NCBI GenBank assembly: GCA_017621015.1
Contig: JAGAUC010000319.1
Span: 1-5,871 of the forward strand
Direction of reading: 5' to 3'
DNA length: 5,871 nucleotides
From: Clostridia bacterium
GTDB lineage: Bacteria; Bacillota; Clostridia; Oscillospirales; CAG-272
The position numbers and the translations under genes are program-made. Below the pieces are notes generated by a model. The model was not told where the DNA came from and made no database searches. It saw nothing but the letters and a program-made list of their open reading frames with translations. Every line of letters starts with the position of its first letter. Position 1 is the first letter of the stretch. Shown here piece after piece: positions 5,846 through 5,871 of the stretch.

Positions 5846-5871
5846 GAGGTGCGTTGACAAAAAAGATGCCA

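Noticed and set aside
5854..5871. TTGACA at 5854-5859 on the plus strand as a -35 element for a gene to the right
   Set aside because: The window ends before any -10 element could be seen, so the idea cannot be supported.

Overview
All supported genes lie on the minus strand, so transcription runs from right to left. The protein-coding stretches look moderately GC-rich, the intergenic gaps are AT-rich, Shine-Dalgarno sites are strong, and both promoters are consensus sigma-70/SigA type with extended -10 elements. Together with the gene types this suggests an anaerobic Firmicute, probably an uncultured gut-type member of the Clostridia. That placement is inference; nothing here fixes the species.

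Right part (about 4514-5871): a small transcription unit. A symmetrical terminator hairpin (5811-5845) separates it from whatever lies beyond the right edge. A near-perfect promoter (5739-5767) then drives a nucleoside-hydrolase-family protein (4808-5689). Next comes the wreck of a glycoside hydrolase family 43 gene (4514-4775), of which only the N-terminal and C-terminal ends survive, in different frames. Its stop codon overlaps the start of a small membrane protein with a zinc-metalloprotease motif (DUF3267-like, 3927-4517). A hairpin terminator at 3869-3893 closes the unit.

Left part (1-3867): the head of a V/A-type ATPase operon. It has a clear promoter (3753-3781) and a strong ribosome binding site. 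The order is subunit E (peripheral stalk), a DUF2764-type small protein, subunit A (catalytic, intact Walker motifs) and subunit B (cut by the left edge after 253 residues). The genes are packed with gaps or overlaps of -4 to +2 bases, so they are surely co-transcribed. The order E - small protein - A - B is the compact arrangement known from Chlamydia, spirochaetes and Bacteroidetes, not the classical Enterococcus ntp order in which C, F and G/H-type subunits flank A and B. Subunits D, I and K would be expected just beyond the left edge.

No RNA gene, CRISPR array, insertion sequence or phage signal was seen. The points most worth a second look are the unusual ATPase operon type, the possible role of its DUF2764 protein, and the decayed GH43 gene whose translational overlap with the protease-like gene has survived. 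I found no convincing evidence of an entirely new system.
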